46,463 nucleotides of DNA from an uncultured Bacteroidales bacterium (GTDB lineage Bacteria; Bacteroidota; Bacteroidia; Bacteroidales; P3), in the NCBI GenBank assembly GCA_905233895.1, contig CAJOFL010000008.1, positions 41,547 to 88,009 of the forward strand, written 5' to 3'. Shown in pieces: positions 7,975 to 17,302 of the stretch. The stretch's first letter is position 1. The number at the start of each line of letters is the position of its first letter. A program made the position numbers and the translations under genes. The notes beneath the pieces are model-generated. The model saw only the letters and a list, made by a program, of their open reading frames with translations. It did not search any database and was not told the origin of the DNA.

Positions 7975-8876
7975 GTCTGGCGGCAGGCTTTAAGGTCTTT
8001 TTGCAGTTGTTCTTCGAGGGCTTCGGATGAAGAAAAACGCACGATGTCGCGTAAGCGGCGGATAAACTCAACAGTTACTGTCTGGCCGTAGAGATTGCCG
8101 TTGTAATCAATTAGATGCACTTCAAGTGCCGGATTGTCGACACCGAATGTGGGTACGGGCCCCAGATTCGCCATTCCTATATGGTTGCTCACCCTCACGG
8201 CATACACTCCCTCGCGGGGCAGCATCTTGCGAGTGGTGGAGAGATCTATGTTGGCGGTAGGGAATCCAATGGTATGTCCTACACCTCGACCGTGAAGCAC
8301 CTTACCAGTGATGGAGTAGGGTCGGCCGAGAAGGGCGGCGGTGTCATCCACGCGGCCGTCGGCGAGCGACGAGCGGATGCGGCTTGAACTTACCGGATCA
8401 CCGTCGAGTAGGAACGGCTCCCCATGAAGGTATTCGAAGCCAAGTTCGGTGGCTAACTGCGTCAGACGGTCGAAGTCGTCATTTTGCTTGCTACCGAATC
8501 GGCTATCATACCCAAGGAGCAGCGAGCGCATATTCAACTGGTTGTACATCAGGCGAGCCATCTGGCAGGCGGTCATCTGCGCCACTTCGGCGGTGAAGGG
8601 CAATACGGCTACATATTTCATGCCCGCCTCGAAGAGCAGCCGAAGGTGTTCTTCAGGGTCGTCGAGCCAGTATTCGCTATCTCTGCGACCTAACACAAAG
8701 GATGGGTGGGCCGTAAGAGTTACCGCTAAAGGTGAAAGGTGAGAGGTGGAAGGTGAAAGGTGGGAGAGCAGTTGCTGGTGGCCGCGATGCACTCCGTCGA
8801 AGACACCGACGGTAACGGCGGTCTCCTCGGGGATTGTATCTATTGGTCCGTTTATGTCGTAGAGTTGGAAGGTCAT
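7971..8876 (-). CDS. ribF: Bifunctional riboflavin kinase / FAD synthetase
   Basis: This enzyme phosphorylates riboflavin to FMN and adenylylates FMN to FAD. The 301-residue protein has the N-terminal nucleotidyltransferase domain with 'TVGVFDGVHRGHQ' (residues 22-34) and 'LLLGYDSRFG', a linker with 'VSSSRIRSSL', and the C-terminal flavokinase domain with 'YSITGKVLHGRGVGHTIGFPTANI' broken across about residues 186-210. Residues 37-50 (LSHLSPSTSHLSPL) are encoded by a heptamer array and replace the usual helix after GHQ. It overlaps both neighbours by 4 bp, so it is translationally coupled to the barrel protein gene upstream and the omega-amidase downstream. Confidence 0.95.
   Translation of the reverse strand: MTFQLYDINGPIDTIPEETAVTVGVFDGVHRGHQQLLSHLSPSTSHLSPLAVTLTAHPSFVLGRRDSEYWLDDPEEHLRLLFEAGMKYVAVLPFTAEVAQMTACQMARLMYNQLNMRSLLLGYDSRFGSKQNDDFDRLTQLATELGFEYLHGEPFLLDGDPVSSSRIRSSLADGRVDDTAALLGRPYSITGKVLHGRGVGHTIGFPTANIDLSTTRKMLPREGVYAVRVSNHIGMANLGPVPTFGVDNPALEVHLIDYNGNLYGQTVTVEFIRRLRDIVRFSSSEALEEQLQKDLKACRQT
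8728..8768. repeat. Heptamer array inside ribF (AAAGGTG units)
   Basis: Nearly six units of period 7 (AAAGGTG, AAAGGTG, AGAGGTG, GAAGGTG, AAAGGTG, partial) are read in frame as the internally repeated residues SHLSP..SHLSP. Confidence 0.75.
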
Positions 8877-10051
8877 TTCAGGCGAAGGGTGGGGTAGAAG
8901 CTAAAGATGCAGCCGATGCTGTACTGTGTGCGATTTTCGGGAAGATAATGGTAGACGGTACCTTGCAGCCGCAACACGTAGTTTTGCCGCCAGGGGCGCC
9001 ACTCGTATTCGGCCTTGAAGGTGAGCACTTGGGTGCGGTCGTAGGTGAGGTTACCGTCCATTGCAGATAGATTACTGTAGTGCCATTGGCCCAGCAGGGG
9101 AACGAAGTTGTGTCCTGTCCAGTAGCTGGCCGTCATAAGCAGTTTGTTCCAGAATAGGGTACGCACTTCGGGATAGAGGCCCCATCCGGTGGAGAACGGT
9201 ATTGTGGGGTCGTCCTTCTGGTGGAACCACATAGCGCGGCAGGAAACTTCGAACATATTATTCTCGCCGAAGGGCTTGTTAAATCCCAATCCGGCGGAGG
9301 CGTTGAAGACGTTTTGCACAGGCATGTGCTGCGCCAATCCCTGTCCGCCTGTATGGCGGCCGAGGAAGTGCAACGGAATATAGAACTTCCAATCCTGCCA
9401 ATAGAGATGCAGGTCGCCGCTCAGGCCGGCGATGAAGCGCTCCTGATACGGACTTTGGCTGAAGATGAACTCACGCCAGTCGACCCACAAGTCGGCCGTT
9501 ACCCAGTTGTTGTCGTAGTACAACTCAACGCCGTTCTTGGGGTCGGCGGCATATTCCAGCTCGGAATTATAGAGCGGCAGCGGTAGCCGGTGGGTTGAGG
9601 GGTCGAGGGTACCAATCGTCAGGATGGGGCCTTGGGGAATATAGTATTGTACCTGCATCACTGGCACAACGTGCAGCGTAGTGGTGTTGCTGTCGCTGTA
9701 GGCAGGCATGATGCCGTAGGTCGAGCCGGCGGGATAGCCGTGTGCACCCCAGAAGTGGAGCCAGCTGGCTCCGACCGTTATGGATACTCCGTGGCTTATT
9801 TTCCACGTGAGGTTGGGAATCAGCCGGAAACCAGGAAGGGTGTAGCCGCAGACGCGGTCGCCGAAGTACTCGTTGTCGACGAAGAAACTTGCTCCGTCGA
9901 GGTTGAAGCGTATGCCTTTAGCCATTGGGGCATCCCAGTCGGCATCAAGGCTGTCGAGGGTTCGCTGGAAGGTACTGTCGGCAGCAGTTTGAGCACAGAT
10001 AGGGCTTATAAGTCCTAAGAGGCATATAAGTCCTATGAGCCTAAACTTCAT
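8873..10051 (-). CDS. Predicted outer-membrane beta-barrel protein, unknown function
   Basis: I do not recognise a named family. The 392-residue protein has a clear Sec signal peptide (hydrophobic 'LIGLICLLGLISPICAQ', cleavage after about residue 20). The mature part is rich in alternating aromatic/polar strands (for example 'GVSITVGASWLHFWGAHGYP', 'VTADLWVDWREFIFSQSPYQERF') and ends in strands that look like porin transmembrane segments ('YSIGCIFSFYPTLRLK'). This suggests an outer-membrane barrel. It overlaps ribF and the thioredoxin-like lipoprotein gene by 4 bp each, so it is part of the same operon. Confidence 0.75.
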   Translation of the reverse strand: MKFRLIGLICLLGLISPICAQTAADSTFQRTLDSLDADWDAPMAKGIRFNLDGASFFVDNEYFGDRVCGYTLPGFRLIPNLTWKISHGVSITVGASWLHFWGAHGYPAGSTYGIMPAYSDSNTTTLHVVPVMQVQYYIPQGPILTIGTLDPSTHRLPLPLYNSELEYAADPKNGVELYYDNNWVTADLWVDWREFIFSQSPYQERFIAGLSGDLHLYWQDWKFYIPLHFLGRHTGGQGLAQHMPVQNVFNASAGLGFNKPFGENNMFEVSCRAMWFHQKDDPTIPFSTGWGLYPEVRTLFWNKLLMTASYWTGHNFVPLLGQWHYSNLSAMDGNLTYDRTQVLTFKAEYEWRPWRQNYVLRLQGTVYHYLPENRTQYSIGCIFSFYPTLRLK

Positions 10052-11154
10052 TTACCCAGAGCGTTGATGATGGCCTCCTCGATGGCGGCGCCACGAAGGT
10101 CGCGGGCGAGGATGGTGCCGTCGGGGGCGATGAGCATAATCTGCGGGATACCGTTCACGCCGTAGGTGTTGGTGGCGGTACGGGTGCTGTCGACCAACTG
10201 GGGATAGGTAATGTTAAGGTCTTTCATCACCTTCTCATGGGCGGCCTTGCGGGCGGCTGCGTCGCCGCGCTCCCACACGTTGAGGCCCACAATCACAAGG
10301 CCTTTCTTCTGGTATTTCTTCCACAGCGGCACGAGGTTGTCCTTAATCTCATTGCGGCAGGGGCGGCACCAGCTGGCGTAGAAGTCGACCAGTGCCAACT
10401 TGCCGTCAATCAGGTCGCTCAGCTTGCAGTCGACACCCTGGATGTCGGTGTAGTGCTTTCCAGCCGAGGTGGCGTCGATGGCCTTCAGCTGCTCGAGTTT
10501 GGCCTGTACGGTCTTATTGTTGGCAACAAAGGGAGTAGCCTCATTGACGATGCTGTCGAATTCGCGGTAGGTGAAGTCGCCTGTGGCCACGATATGCTCC
10601 ATAGCCAGGATGGCTAGAATGTTGTCTTTGTTCTCATTGTAGAGTTTCCAGTTGGCTTCAAGTTCACGTGCATCGGCAATGGCCTCGATGCTGTCGTACT
10701 TGCGCTCAGCTTCGGCTCGCATTGCGGCGTCGGTAGCGCCGTAGTACATCTCGGCATATTGCTCCATCTCTTCAGCCAGATCGGTATTGTCCATGCTTTC
10801 GCGGGCGGCCATCAGGCGGTCGTTGAGAGGGGTGCCGCCGATGGTGAAGTTGTCGGTGAGCTCGATGGTGCCGGGCTCAACTAAGACAAAGGCGGTAAAG
10901 GGCGATTCGGGGCAGCCGATAACGGCGTACCAAGGCTCGTCGACGGTGCCTTTGAAGGTGAACTTGCCGTCGGTAAGGATGGTGCTGTCGACCGGACCGT
11001 TGTCGCTGTCGTAGACGTTCATGATGTATACCGTCTGACCCTCCAATTCGGGCATGTCGACGGTACCGTTGATGGTGAATTCGTTCTTGTTGCCGCAGGC
11101 GCAGAAAGCAGCCATGATGGCGGCAGCACAAAGGATTTGGGATATTTTCTTCAT
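10048..11154 (-). CDS. TlpA/ResA-like thiol-disulfide oxidoreductase lipoprotein
   Basis: This 368-residue predicted lipoprotein has a short signal peptide ending in 'AFCAC-GNK'. An N-terminal DUF4369-like beta domain (about 25-130, 'FTINGTVDMPELEGQTVYIMN') is followed by a helical linker and a C-terminal thioredoxin fold with active site 'ASWCRPCRNE' and the cis-Pro region 'YGVNGIPQIMLIAPDG'. Such proteins reduce or maintain cysteine pairs in the periplasm, often for cytochrome c maturation or oxidative stress. I chose the ATG at 11154 (MKKISQ). The longer frame to 11190 adds residues that precede the signal peptide and overlap a -7-like element. It is the first gene of the run leading to mutS2. 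Confidence 0.9.
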   Translation of the reverse strand: MKKISQILCAAAIMAAFCACGNKNEFTINGTVDMPELEGQTVYIMNVYDSDNGPVDSTILTDGKFTFKGTVDEPWYAVIGCPESPFTAFVLVEPGTIELTDNFTIGGTPLNDRLMAARESMDNTDLAEEMEQYAEMYYGATDAAMRAEAERKYDSIEAIADARELEANWKLYNENKDNILAILAMEHIVATGDFTYREFDSIVNEATPFVANNKTVQAKLEQLKAIDATSAGKHYTDIQGVDCKLSDLIDGKLALVDFYASWCRPCRNEIKDNLVPLWKKYQKKGLVIVGLNVWERGDAAARKAAHEKVMKDLNITYPQLVDSTRTATNTYGVNGIPQIMLIAPDGTILARDLRGAAIEEAIINALGK

Positions 11155-11178
11155 TGGTTTTTGATTTTTTTTCGCGTT

Positions 11179-11187
11179 GCAAAGGTA
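11179..11187 (-). promoter_or_regulatory. -7 element TACCTTTGC before the TlpA-like gene
   Basis: On the minus strand TACCTTTGC (11187-11179) lies 25 bases before the chosen ATG. A TTTG occurs at 11213-11210, giving a 22-base spacer, longer than the usual 19. It supports the start at 11154 rather than 11190. Confidence 0.5.
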
Positions 11188-11293
11188 CACCTTTTTTTTG
11201 AATTGGGTACAAAAATAAATTGGGAATCATAGGGCCAACTAGGAGTAACCTAGGGTATTCCTAGGTGTCTGGTAGCACTCCGGTGCGGCTTAA

Positions 11294-11340
11294 TGCGGAC
11301 TTGACACGGAGTCATCACGGACCTGATACGGACTTAATGA
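11294..11340. repeat. 11-bp-period tandem array upstream of guaB
   Basis: Four units of 11 bases (TGCGGACTTGA, CACGGAGTCAT, CACGGACCTGA, TACGGACTTAA) stand in register. A second 11-bp array lies upstream of corA. Confidence 0.65.
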
Positions 11341-11496
11341 GGTCTTTCCCCTAATAATCAGCATCTTGGTGTTGCCCTTTCGGGATACTGGATGCGTGAA
11401 AATAATTGATGTTTGCAATAGGCTGTATTATAGGTGGTTGTAGAAGTAGGAAGGGGTTGAGGGAAACTTTTTTCGCTGTTGTTTGGAAAAAAGTCG

Positions 11497-11505
11497 TATC
11501 TTTGC
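11497..11505 (+). promoter_or_regulatory. -7 element TATCTTTGC of the guaB promoter
   Basis: An exact match to the -7 consensus lies 35 bases before the guaB ATG. No TTTG is present at the expected 19-base distance (one lies closer), so the -33 element is weak. Confidence 0.6.
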
Positions 11506-11540
11506 AAATTAATTTATTTCGCTGTAATAATATATATGCT

Positions 11541-13013
11541 ATGTATACAGACACTTCTAAATTCATCGGCGAAGGCCTGACTTACGACGACGTACTGCTC
11601 GTTCCCGCTTACTCTGAGGTGCTTCCTCGCGAGGTTACGGTCGCATCGCGCTTCTCGAAGCGCATCACGCTCAACACCCCGTTGGTGTCGGCTGCTATGG
11701 ACACTGTGACTGAGGCCGCAATGGCTATCGGAATGGCCCAGGAGGGCGGTATCGGCGTGTTGCACAAGAATATGAGCATCGAGCGTCAGGCAAACGAGGT
11801 GCGCAAGGTGAAGCGTGCCGAGAACGGTATGATTATCGACCCCATCACTTTGACTAAGGACGCCAAGGTGAAGGACGCACTGCACCTGATGGAGGAGTAC
11901 GGCATCGGTGGTATCCCCATTGTGGACGACAACCGTATGCTTATCGGAATGGTGACTAACCGTGACCTGCGCTTCGAGCGCGATATGGACCGCCCCTTGA
12001 GTGAGATTATGATTACCAAGCTCATCACCACCCATGAGGGCACTACCTTCGCTGAAGCCACCGACATACTGCAGCAGCATAAGATTGAAAAGCTTCCCGT
12101 AGTGAACAAGGAAGGCCAGTTTATGGGCCTTATAACCTATCGCGACATCATAAAGACCAAGGAGCGCCCCAACGCCTGCAAAGACCAAAGCGGACGTCTG
12201 CGTGTGGCCGCAGGTGTGGGTATCACTCCCGATATGATGGACCGTGTTGATGCATTGGTTAAAGCCGGTGCCGACGCTATCGTCATCGATACCGCCCACG
12301 GTCACTCTATCCGTGTTGTGGAAGCCCTTAAGGCTGTAAAGGCCAAATATGACAACATTGACGTGGTTGTAGGCAACATAGCCACCGGCGAGGCCGCCCT
12401 GATGCTTGCAGAAGCTGGCGCCGATGCCATCAAGGTCGGTATCGGACCTGGCTCCATCTGCTCTACCCGTATAGTTGCAGGTATCGGTGTTCCCCAGTTG
12501 ACGGCCATCTGTGAGGTATGCGGTGCATTGAAGCAAAAGGGCTATGATGTGCCCGTGATTGCCGACGGCGGTATACGTTACAGCGGTGATGTGGTAAAGG
12601 CTATTGCTGCGGGTGCCAGTTCGGTAATGGTAGGCTCGCTTGTGGCTGGTGTCGACGAGGCTCCGGGAGAGACCATCATCTTTGAGGGTCGCAAATTCAA
12701 GTCCTACCGTGGAATGGGAAGCCTCGAGGCTATGCAGAGCGGTTCGAAGGACCGTTACTTCCAGGATAAGGAGACCGATGTCAAGAAACTTGTTCCCGAA
12801 GGCGTTGTCGGACGTGTTCCCTACAAAGGCACCCTTGCCGAAGTGCTCTATCAAATGGTTGGTGGCCTCAAAGCAGGTATGGGTTATACCGGAAGCCGTA
12901 CCATCACCGATTTGCAGCAGGCCAAATTCATCCGAATCACAGATGCCGGCCGTACGGAAAGCCATCCGCACGACATCGCTATCACCCGTGAGGCACCAAA
13001 CTACTCCAGATAA
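11541..13013 (+). CDS. guaB: Inosine-5'-monophosphate dehydrogenase
   Basis: This enzyme oxidises IMP to XMP with NAD+, the committed step of guanine nucleotide synthesis. The 490-residue protein has '[21 protein letters not shown]' at the start, two CBS domains inserted at about residues 95-205 ('[25 protein letters not shown]'), and the catalytic loop 'GPGSICSTR' with Cys307. The glycine-rich phosphate site '[19 protein letters not shown]' and flap '[10 protein letters not shown]' are also present. The frame is open further upstream to 11406, but the ATG at 11541 lies just after the promoter and gives the usual length. It probably leads the following foldase genes, which start 24 bases after its stop. 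Confidence 0.97.
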   Translation: MYTDTSKFIGEGLTYDDVLLVPAYSEVLPREVTVASRFSKRITLNTPLVSAAMDTVTEAAMAIGMAQEGGIGVLHKNMSIERQANEVRKVKRAENGMIIDPITLTKDAKVKDALHLMEEYGIGGIPIVDDNRMLIGMVTNRDLRFERDMDRPLSEIMITKLITTHEGTTFAEATDILQQHKIEKLPVVNKEGQFMGLITYRDIIKTKERPNACKDQSGRLRVAAGVGITPDMMDRVDALVKAGADAIVIDTAHGHSIRVVEALKAVKAKYDNIDVVVGNIATGEAALMLAEAGADAIKVGIGPGSICSTRIVAGIGVPQLTAICEVCGALKQKGYDVPVIADGGIRYSGDVVKAIAAGASSVMVGSLVAGVDEAPGETIIFEGRKFKSYRGMGSLEAMQSGSKDRYFQDKETDVKKLVPEGVVGRVPYKGTLAEVLYQMVGGLKAGMGYTGSRTITDLQQAKFIRITDAGRTESHPHDIAITREAPNYSR

Positions 13014-13037
13014 ACGTGAGATAAGAGTTAATCCAAA

Positions 13038-15110
13038 ATGAAAAGAATCCTTTTGACAATTGCGGCGTTAGCGCTGATGTGTGGTGGATTTGCCCAATCC
13101 AGCGATCCGGTGGTTATGGAAGTCGGTGGACAGAAGATAAGCCAGTCGGAATTCATGGAAGAGTTCCTCCCCACAGTGGCAAACCTGAAGAATGCCGGCA
13201 AGTACGAGAAGCGTCAGGCACTTTGGGAGTATGTCAACCTCTTTGCAAACTTCCGCGCAAAGACCCTCGATGCCTATAGTTTGGGCTTCGATACAACGGC
13301 AGAACTGCGTACGGAATTGGCTCGCTATCGTCACGAACTTGCCGCTCCCTATTTGATAGACTCGTCCGTTCTGTCCAAACTTCTCGCTGAAGCCTATGAG
13401 CGCAACCATCTTTCGCTCCATGCGGCCCAGATCCTGGTGCGTATCCGCCCCGATGCATCGCCCGAAGATACAGCCAAAGCTTTGGAACGCATCAATTCCT
13501 ACTACGATAGGATAGCGCGAGGCGAGGACTTTATGGCATTGGCTACGGAGGAATTCCTCCGCGTTAATCCTGGTTCAAAACCTCGTCCTAACGAAGGTGA
13601 CCTCGGTTACTTCACCGCTTTCGATATGGTGTATCCTTTTGAGAATGCCGCCTATGGCCTCAAGGTTGGTGAGGTTAGCAAACCTGTCCGTACCCGTTTT
13701 GGCTACCATCTGGTGAAACTGCTCGACACTGTTGGTGTCACAGGCAAAGTGAATATTGCCCATATTTGGTTTAGCACCAACGATTCAACCCATAAGCGCA
13801 CTGCAATCAACGATATCTACAAGCGCCTGCAGAGGGGTGAGGATTTTGCAACCCTTGCCAGAATCAGCGACGATAAAAGTTCGGCAACCCGCGGTGGAGA
13901 GATACCGCTGGCTCGTCTCGATCAGATTCCGTCAGAGTATGTCCACGCTATAGTTCCGTTGCATGATGGAGAGTTCTCAAAGCCTTTCTTCACTCAGTAT
14001 GGGTGGCATATCGTAAAACTTATCCATAAGGACACTTTGCCGCCGTTTGAGAGTATGGTTCCCTACTACAAGCAGAAAATGACGGTTGATCCGCGTGGAG
14101 CAGAGAGTCGCAAGGTTTTTGCAGAGAAAGCCCGTGCCAAGTATGGTATTGTTGACCTAACCCGTACTCCCGAGCCCGTCGCCACCCGTCGTGGACGCAA
14201 GGTTACCCCTGTGGCGATGCAGGCCTCACTCGACCAGCTCATATCGATAGTTCCCGACTCCGTGATGCGTGGAAGATGGAAGTCCTATGACGAGAGTCTC
14301 ATAACCGACCGCCGCCCGTTGGTGCGTGTGCCGGATCGTGAATACACTGCCGTCGATTTTGCAAGATACATTCGTGCCAATATGGCGGAGCAGCGTATGG
14401 AAAAGGTGGATTATTATGTCCGCACCCGCTATGATGCTTTCCTTGATAGTGTGACAATCGTTTATGCCGACAGCCAGCTTGAAAAAGAGGATAGCGCTTT
14501 CGCTGCCGTTGTAGAGGAATATCGTCGTGGATTGATGATTTTCAACTACAACGACAAGATGATTTGGACAAAGGCCATACGCGACTCCATTGGATTCGCC
14601 GAGTTCTATGCTAAGGAGAGTGCCAAGAAGAGCCTTTCGAATCCAGGTGACTCCATCTATTTCTGGAACTATCGCGCCCGAGTGATGGTCCTTGAAGTGG
14701 CCGACAGCTCCCAGTTGGAGCCCTCAAAAGCAGTGAAACTGCTTACCAAAGCTTTGTCAAAAGACCTTGGTGGCAACGATATGAAGGAAATCCTGGAGAA
14801 GAAATTCGACAAGAAATGTTCGGATAAGACCCCCGTTACCGTTTCCACGGATTATATAGAGAAAGGACATCAGACTATTTTGGCTGACGGTCAGTGGAAC
14901 CGCGGAGTCTACATCCAGCCGAAGGATAAAGGGTATAACGCCGTGGTGGTGGTAGGAGTGGATGCTCCTACTCTCAAGGCTCAGAACGAGGCCCGTGGCT
15001 ACTACCTCAACGCATATCAGAACGAGGTGGAACGTCGCCTCAATGACGAACTTCGCAAGAAGTACAACGTCAAGATAAATTGGGATGTTGTTGACGAGAT
15101 CACATATTAG
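13038..15110 (+). CDS. Periplasmic peptidyl-prolyl isomerase with two parvulin domains
   Basis: The 690-residue protein has a signal peptide (MKRILLTIAALALMCGGFAQ), a SurA_N-like helical part, and two parvulin repeats. The first (about 125-235) includes 'AAQILVRIRPDASPEDTAKALERI' and 'GDLGYFTAFDMVYPFENAAYGLKVGEVSKPVRTRFGYH' in pieces. The second (about 238-335) includes 'IAHIWFSTND', 'RGGEIPLARL' and 'FFTQYGWHIVKLI'. The C-terminal half is helical and unrecognised. It should help fold outer-membrane or secreted proteins in the periplasm. Its last 26 bases overlap the next foldase gene, and two more SurA-like genes follow in the same run. Confidence 0.9.
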   Translation: MKRILLTIAALALMCGGFAQSSDPVVMEVGGQKISQSEFMEEFLPTVANLKNAGKYEKRQALWEYVNLFANFRAKTLDAYSLGFDTTAELRTELARYRHELAAPYLIDSSVLSKLLAEAYERNHLSLHAAQILVRIRPDASPEDTAKALERINSYYDRIARGEDFMALATEEFLRVNPGSKPRPNEGDLGYFTAFDMVYPFENAAYGLKVGEVSKPVRTRFGYHLVKLLDTVGVTGKVNIAHIWFSTNDSTHKRTAINDIYKRLQRGEDFATLARISDDKSSATRGGEIPLARLDQIPSEYVHAIVPLHDGEFSKPFFTQYGWHIVKLIHKDTLPPFESMVPYYKQKMTVDPRGAESRKVFAEKARAKYGIVDLTRTPEPVATRRGRKVTPVAMQASLDQLISIVPDSVMRGRWKSYDESLITDRRPLVRVPDREYTAVDFARYIRANMAEQRMEKVDYYVRTRYDAFLDSVTIVYADSQLEKEDSAFAAVVEEYRRGLMIFNYNDKMIWTKAIRDSIGFAEFYAKESAKKSLSNPGDSIYFWNYRARVMVLEVADSSQLEPSKAVKLLTKALSKDLGGNDMKEILEKKFDKKCSDKTPVTVSTDYIEKGHQTILADGQWNRGVYIQPKDKGYNAVVVVGVDAPTLKAQNEARGYYLNAYQNEVERRLNDELRKKYNVKINWDVVDEITY

Positions 15111-15939
15111 GATACTTCTCTGCCTCGTAGCTCTCGTGGCGTTTCCGGCTTGTCATCGTGGTGGCGATGATTCTCCGGTTGTTGCACGGGTATATGGCCA
15201 TGAGTTGCATCGGTCGGATCTTGCAGGATTGGTTCCTGAAGGGGTTTCATCCGAGGACAGTGCAGCCATCATTTCATCGTTTATCGACCAGTGGATACGC
15301 CAGACGGTACTTCTAGATAAGGCTGAAAAGAACGTGAAGGAGGACTTCTCCCGTCAGTTGGGTGACTATCGCAACAGTTTGCTTATCTACGCCTACGAGC
15401 GCCAGATTGTCGACCAGTTGCTCGATACCGTTGTGACCGCCACCCAGATGCGCGAGTACTACGATGCTCACCGAACCGACTTCCAGTTGAAGAACAGCAT
15501 TGTAAAGGCTGTCTATGTTATTGCTCCAAAGCGTTCGACTGCTGTTCCTGCACTGAAGAACCTCATCAACAAAACGGTCTTTTCCGATGCCGAAGTGGTG
15601 GATTTGGAGCAGTTGGCCACCCGTCACGGGTTGCAAGGTTATTACGATTCGGATACCTGGATTCCTTTCTACACAATTCAGGCTGCTGTTCCCATCACCA
15701 CCTACAACGAAAGCCTCTATCTCAGACAGAATCACTCCATAGTGCTTACCGACGACTCGTTGACCTATTTTGTCCGTATTCTCAACTACAAGATTACTGA
15801 CGATATTTCGCCCCTCGAACTTGAGAAGCAGTCAATCCGGTCCATTATCATCAACCATCGCAAAGTGGAACTGCTCTCCAAGATGCAATCCGACCTTATG
15901 GCTGAAGCCGAGCGCGGTGGACATATCGAAAAGAAATAA
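15085..15939 (+). CDS. SurA-N-like periplasmic lipoprotein
   Basis: This 284-residue protein has a signal peptide ending in a lipobox ('VAFPAC-HRGG'). The mature part resembles the N-terminal chaperone domain of SurA ('VVARVYGHELHRSDLAGLVPEG', 'DSAAIISSFIDQWIRQTVLLDKAEKNV') followed by a region placed like a degenerate parvulin domain. It lacks the glycine-rich parvulin core, so isomerase activity is doubtful and a pure chaperone role is more likely. The start overlaps the upstream foldase gene by 26 bases and the next foldase starts 6 bases after its stop, so the three are surely co-expressed. Confidence 0.82.
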   Translation: MLLTRSHIRILLCLVALVAFPACHRGGDDSPVVARVYGHELHRSDLAGLVPEGVSSEDSAAIISSFIDQWIRQTVLLDKAEKNVKEDFSRQLGDYRNSLLIYAYERQIVDQLLDTVVTATQMREYYDAHRTDFQLKNSIVKAVYVIAPKRSTAVPALKNLINKTVFSDAEVVDLEQLATRHGLQGYYDSDTWIPFYTIQAAVPITTYNESLYLRQNHSIVLTDDSLTYFVRILNYKITDDISPLELEKQSIRSIIINHRKVELLSKMQSDLMAEAERGGHIEKK

Positions 15940-15944
15940 GAAAC

Positions 15945-17288
15945 ATGAAAAAGATACTTCTTATAGCAGCGATAATCCCATTTCTCACCCTGCACTTTTC
16001 AACTCTGCAGGCACAGGGCGAAACTCTCGTCGACGGGGTCGCTGCAGTGGTTGGTAAAAATATAATCAAACACTCCGATATTGAGCGCCCATTCGCCCAG
16101 ATGCGTCTGCGTGGCGGTATGGCCGATGCGGAGGCCAACCGTTGTGCCATTCTCGAGAACCTTATCATCAACCAGTTGCTGGTTCATAAGGGAGAAGTGG
16201 ACAGTGTTGAGGTGACCGACGACGAGGTTGCCGCCTATGCCGAATACTACCTCGAAAACGACCTCAACCAATATGGTACCCGCGAGGCTTTGCGTCAGGC
16301 GACGGGCTTTACCTACGACGAACTAAAGCAGCAGTACGAACGTATGCTACGCTCCATGATTTTGGCTCAGCGCGTACAATACGACATCACCGGTTCCGTC
16401 AAAGTGACACCCCGCGAGGTGACCGAGTTCTTCAATGCCATTCCTGCCGACTCGTTGCCCGATATGCCTGATCGCTACGAGATATCTGTTATTGAGCTTA
16501 CGCCTACCGTCACCGAGGCCGAACGCGACAGGGTTCGCAACCAACTCGCCGAGTTGCGCGAGAGGGTGATCAAGGGCGAGAAATTCTCTATGCTGGCCAC
16601 CCTCTATTCTCAGGATCCCGGTTCTGCAAAGAAAGGTGGAGAGGTGGGCTTCTTCGGACGTGGAAAGATGGTGGCCGAATTCGAGGCCGCTGCATTTGCC
16701 CTCAAGCCCGGTGAGGTGTCGCCTATCATCGAGAGCCAGTTAGGATTCCATATCCTCCAGCTTATCGAGCGACGCGGCAATACCGTCAACTGCCGTCATA
16801 TACTGCTTATCCCCCAGATATCGTCGGCCGACCTGCTGGCTGCACGTATGAAACTTGACAGTGTCGCCACCGAGATACGCGCCGGACATATCTCCTTCGA
16901 GGATGCTGCCCGCCAGTACAGCACTGCTGCAAACGCCCGTCAGGGTGGTACAGCTGTGGCTGCCGACGGTTCCACCAAGTTAGACAGAACTTCCATTGAT
17001 GCTGATTACTACTCGGTGGGAATCCCCGGTATGGACGAGGGTCAGGTGAGCAACGCTACAGCTATCAAGAACGCCGATGGAAAAGATGCCTATTGCATTG
17101 TGCGCCTCAACCGCAAGCACCCTGCCCACAAGGCCAATCTCACCGACGACTACGACGCCATCTACAATGCAGCCCTTGCCGATGCCAAACAGCAGAAACT
17201 GCGCCAGTGGGCTAAGCAGCAGATGGCAAAAACCTACATCCGCCTCGATGATCAATACAAAAACTGCGTCTTCCATAACCTACAATAA
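15945..17288 (+). CDS. surA: SurA-like peptidyl-prolyl cis-trans isomerase
   Basis: This 447-residue SurA homologue is a periplasmic chaperone for outer-membrane proteins. It has a signal peptide, an N-terminal domain 'LVDGVAAVVGKNIIKHSDIERPF', a first parvulin domain (about 180-275) with 'KKGGEVGFFGRGKMVAEFEAAAF' in pieces and 'ESQLGFHILQLIERRG', and a second (about 283-395) starting 'NCRHILLIPQ' with 'RQGGTAVA'. The hydrophobic core of the signal peptide (residues 13-22, FLTLHFST) is encoded by a degenerate heptamer array like one in a Bat-operon gene. The tandem arrangement with two other foldases suggests a specialised outer-membrane biogenesis cluster. Confidence 0.9.
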   Translation: MKKILLIAAIIPFLTLHFSTLQAQGETLVDGVAAVVGKNIIKHSDIERPFAQMRLRGGMADAEANRCAILENLIINQLLVHKGEVDSVEVTDDEVAAYAEYYLENDLNQYGTREALRQATGFTYDELKQQYERMLRSMILAQRVQYDITGSVKVTPREVTEFFNAIPADSLPDMPDRYEISVIELTPTVTEAERDRVRNQLAELRERVIKGEKFSMLATLYSQDPGSAKKGGEVGFFGRGKMVAEFEAAAFALKPGEVSPIIESQLGFHILQLIERRGNTVNCRHILLIPQISSADLLAARMKLDSVATEIRAGHISFEDAARQYSTAANARQGGTAVAADGSTKLDRTSIDADYYSVGIPGMDEGQVSNATAIKNADGKDAYCIVRLNRKHPAHKANLTDDYDAIYNAALADAKQQKLRQWAKQQMAKTYIRLDDQYKNCVFHNLQ

Positions 17289-17302
17289 CTGAACACTAAA
17301 CA

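Larger units (their letters stand above)
11191..11540. other. Intergenic region between the TlpA-like gene and guaB
   Basis: There is no convincing gene in this 350-base divergent region. It holds a perfect 7-bp inverted repeat ACCTAGG/CCTAGGT (11248-11266), an 11-bp-period array (11294-11340) and the guaB -7 element. Confidence 0.6.

Noticed and set aside
11514..12971. A 485-codon minus-strand open frame opposite guaB
   Set aside because: It lies antisense to an unambiguous IMP dehydrogenase; its His/Val/Leu-rich translation has no recognisable domain.
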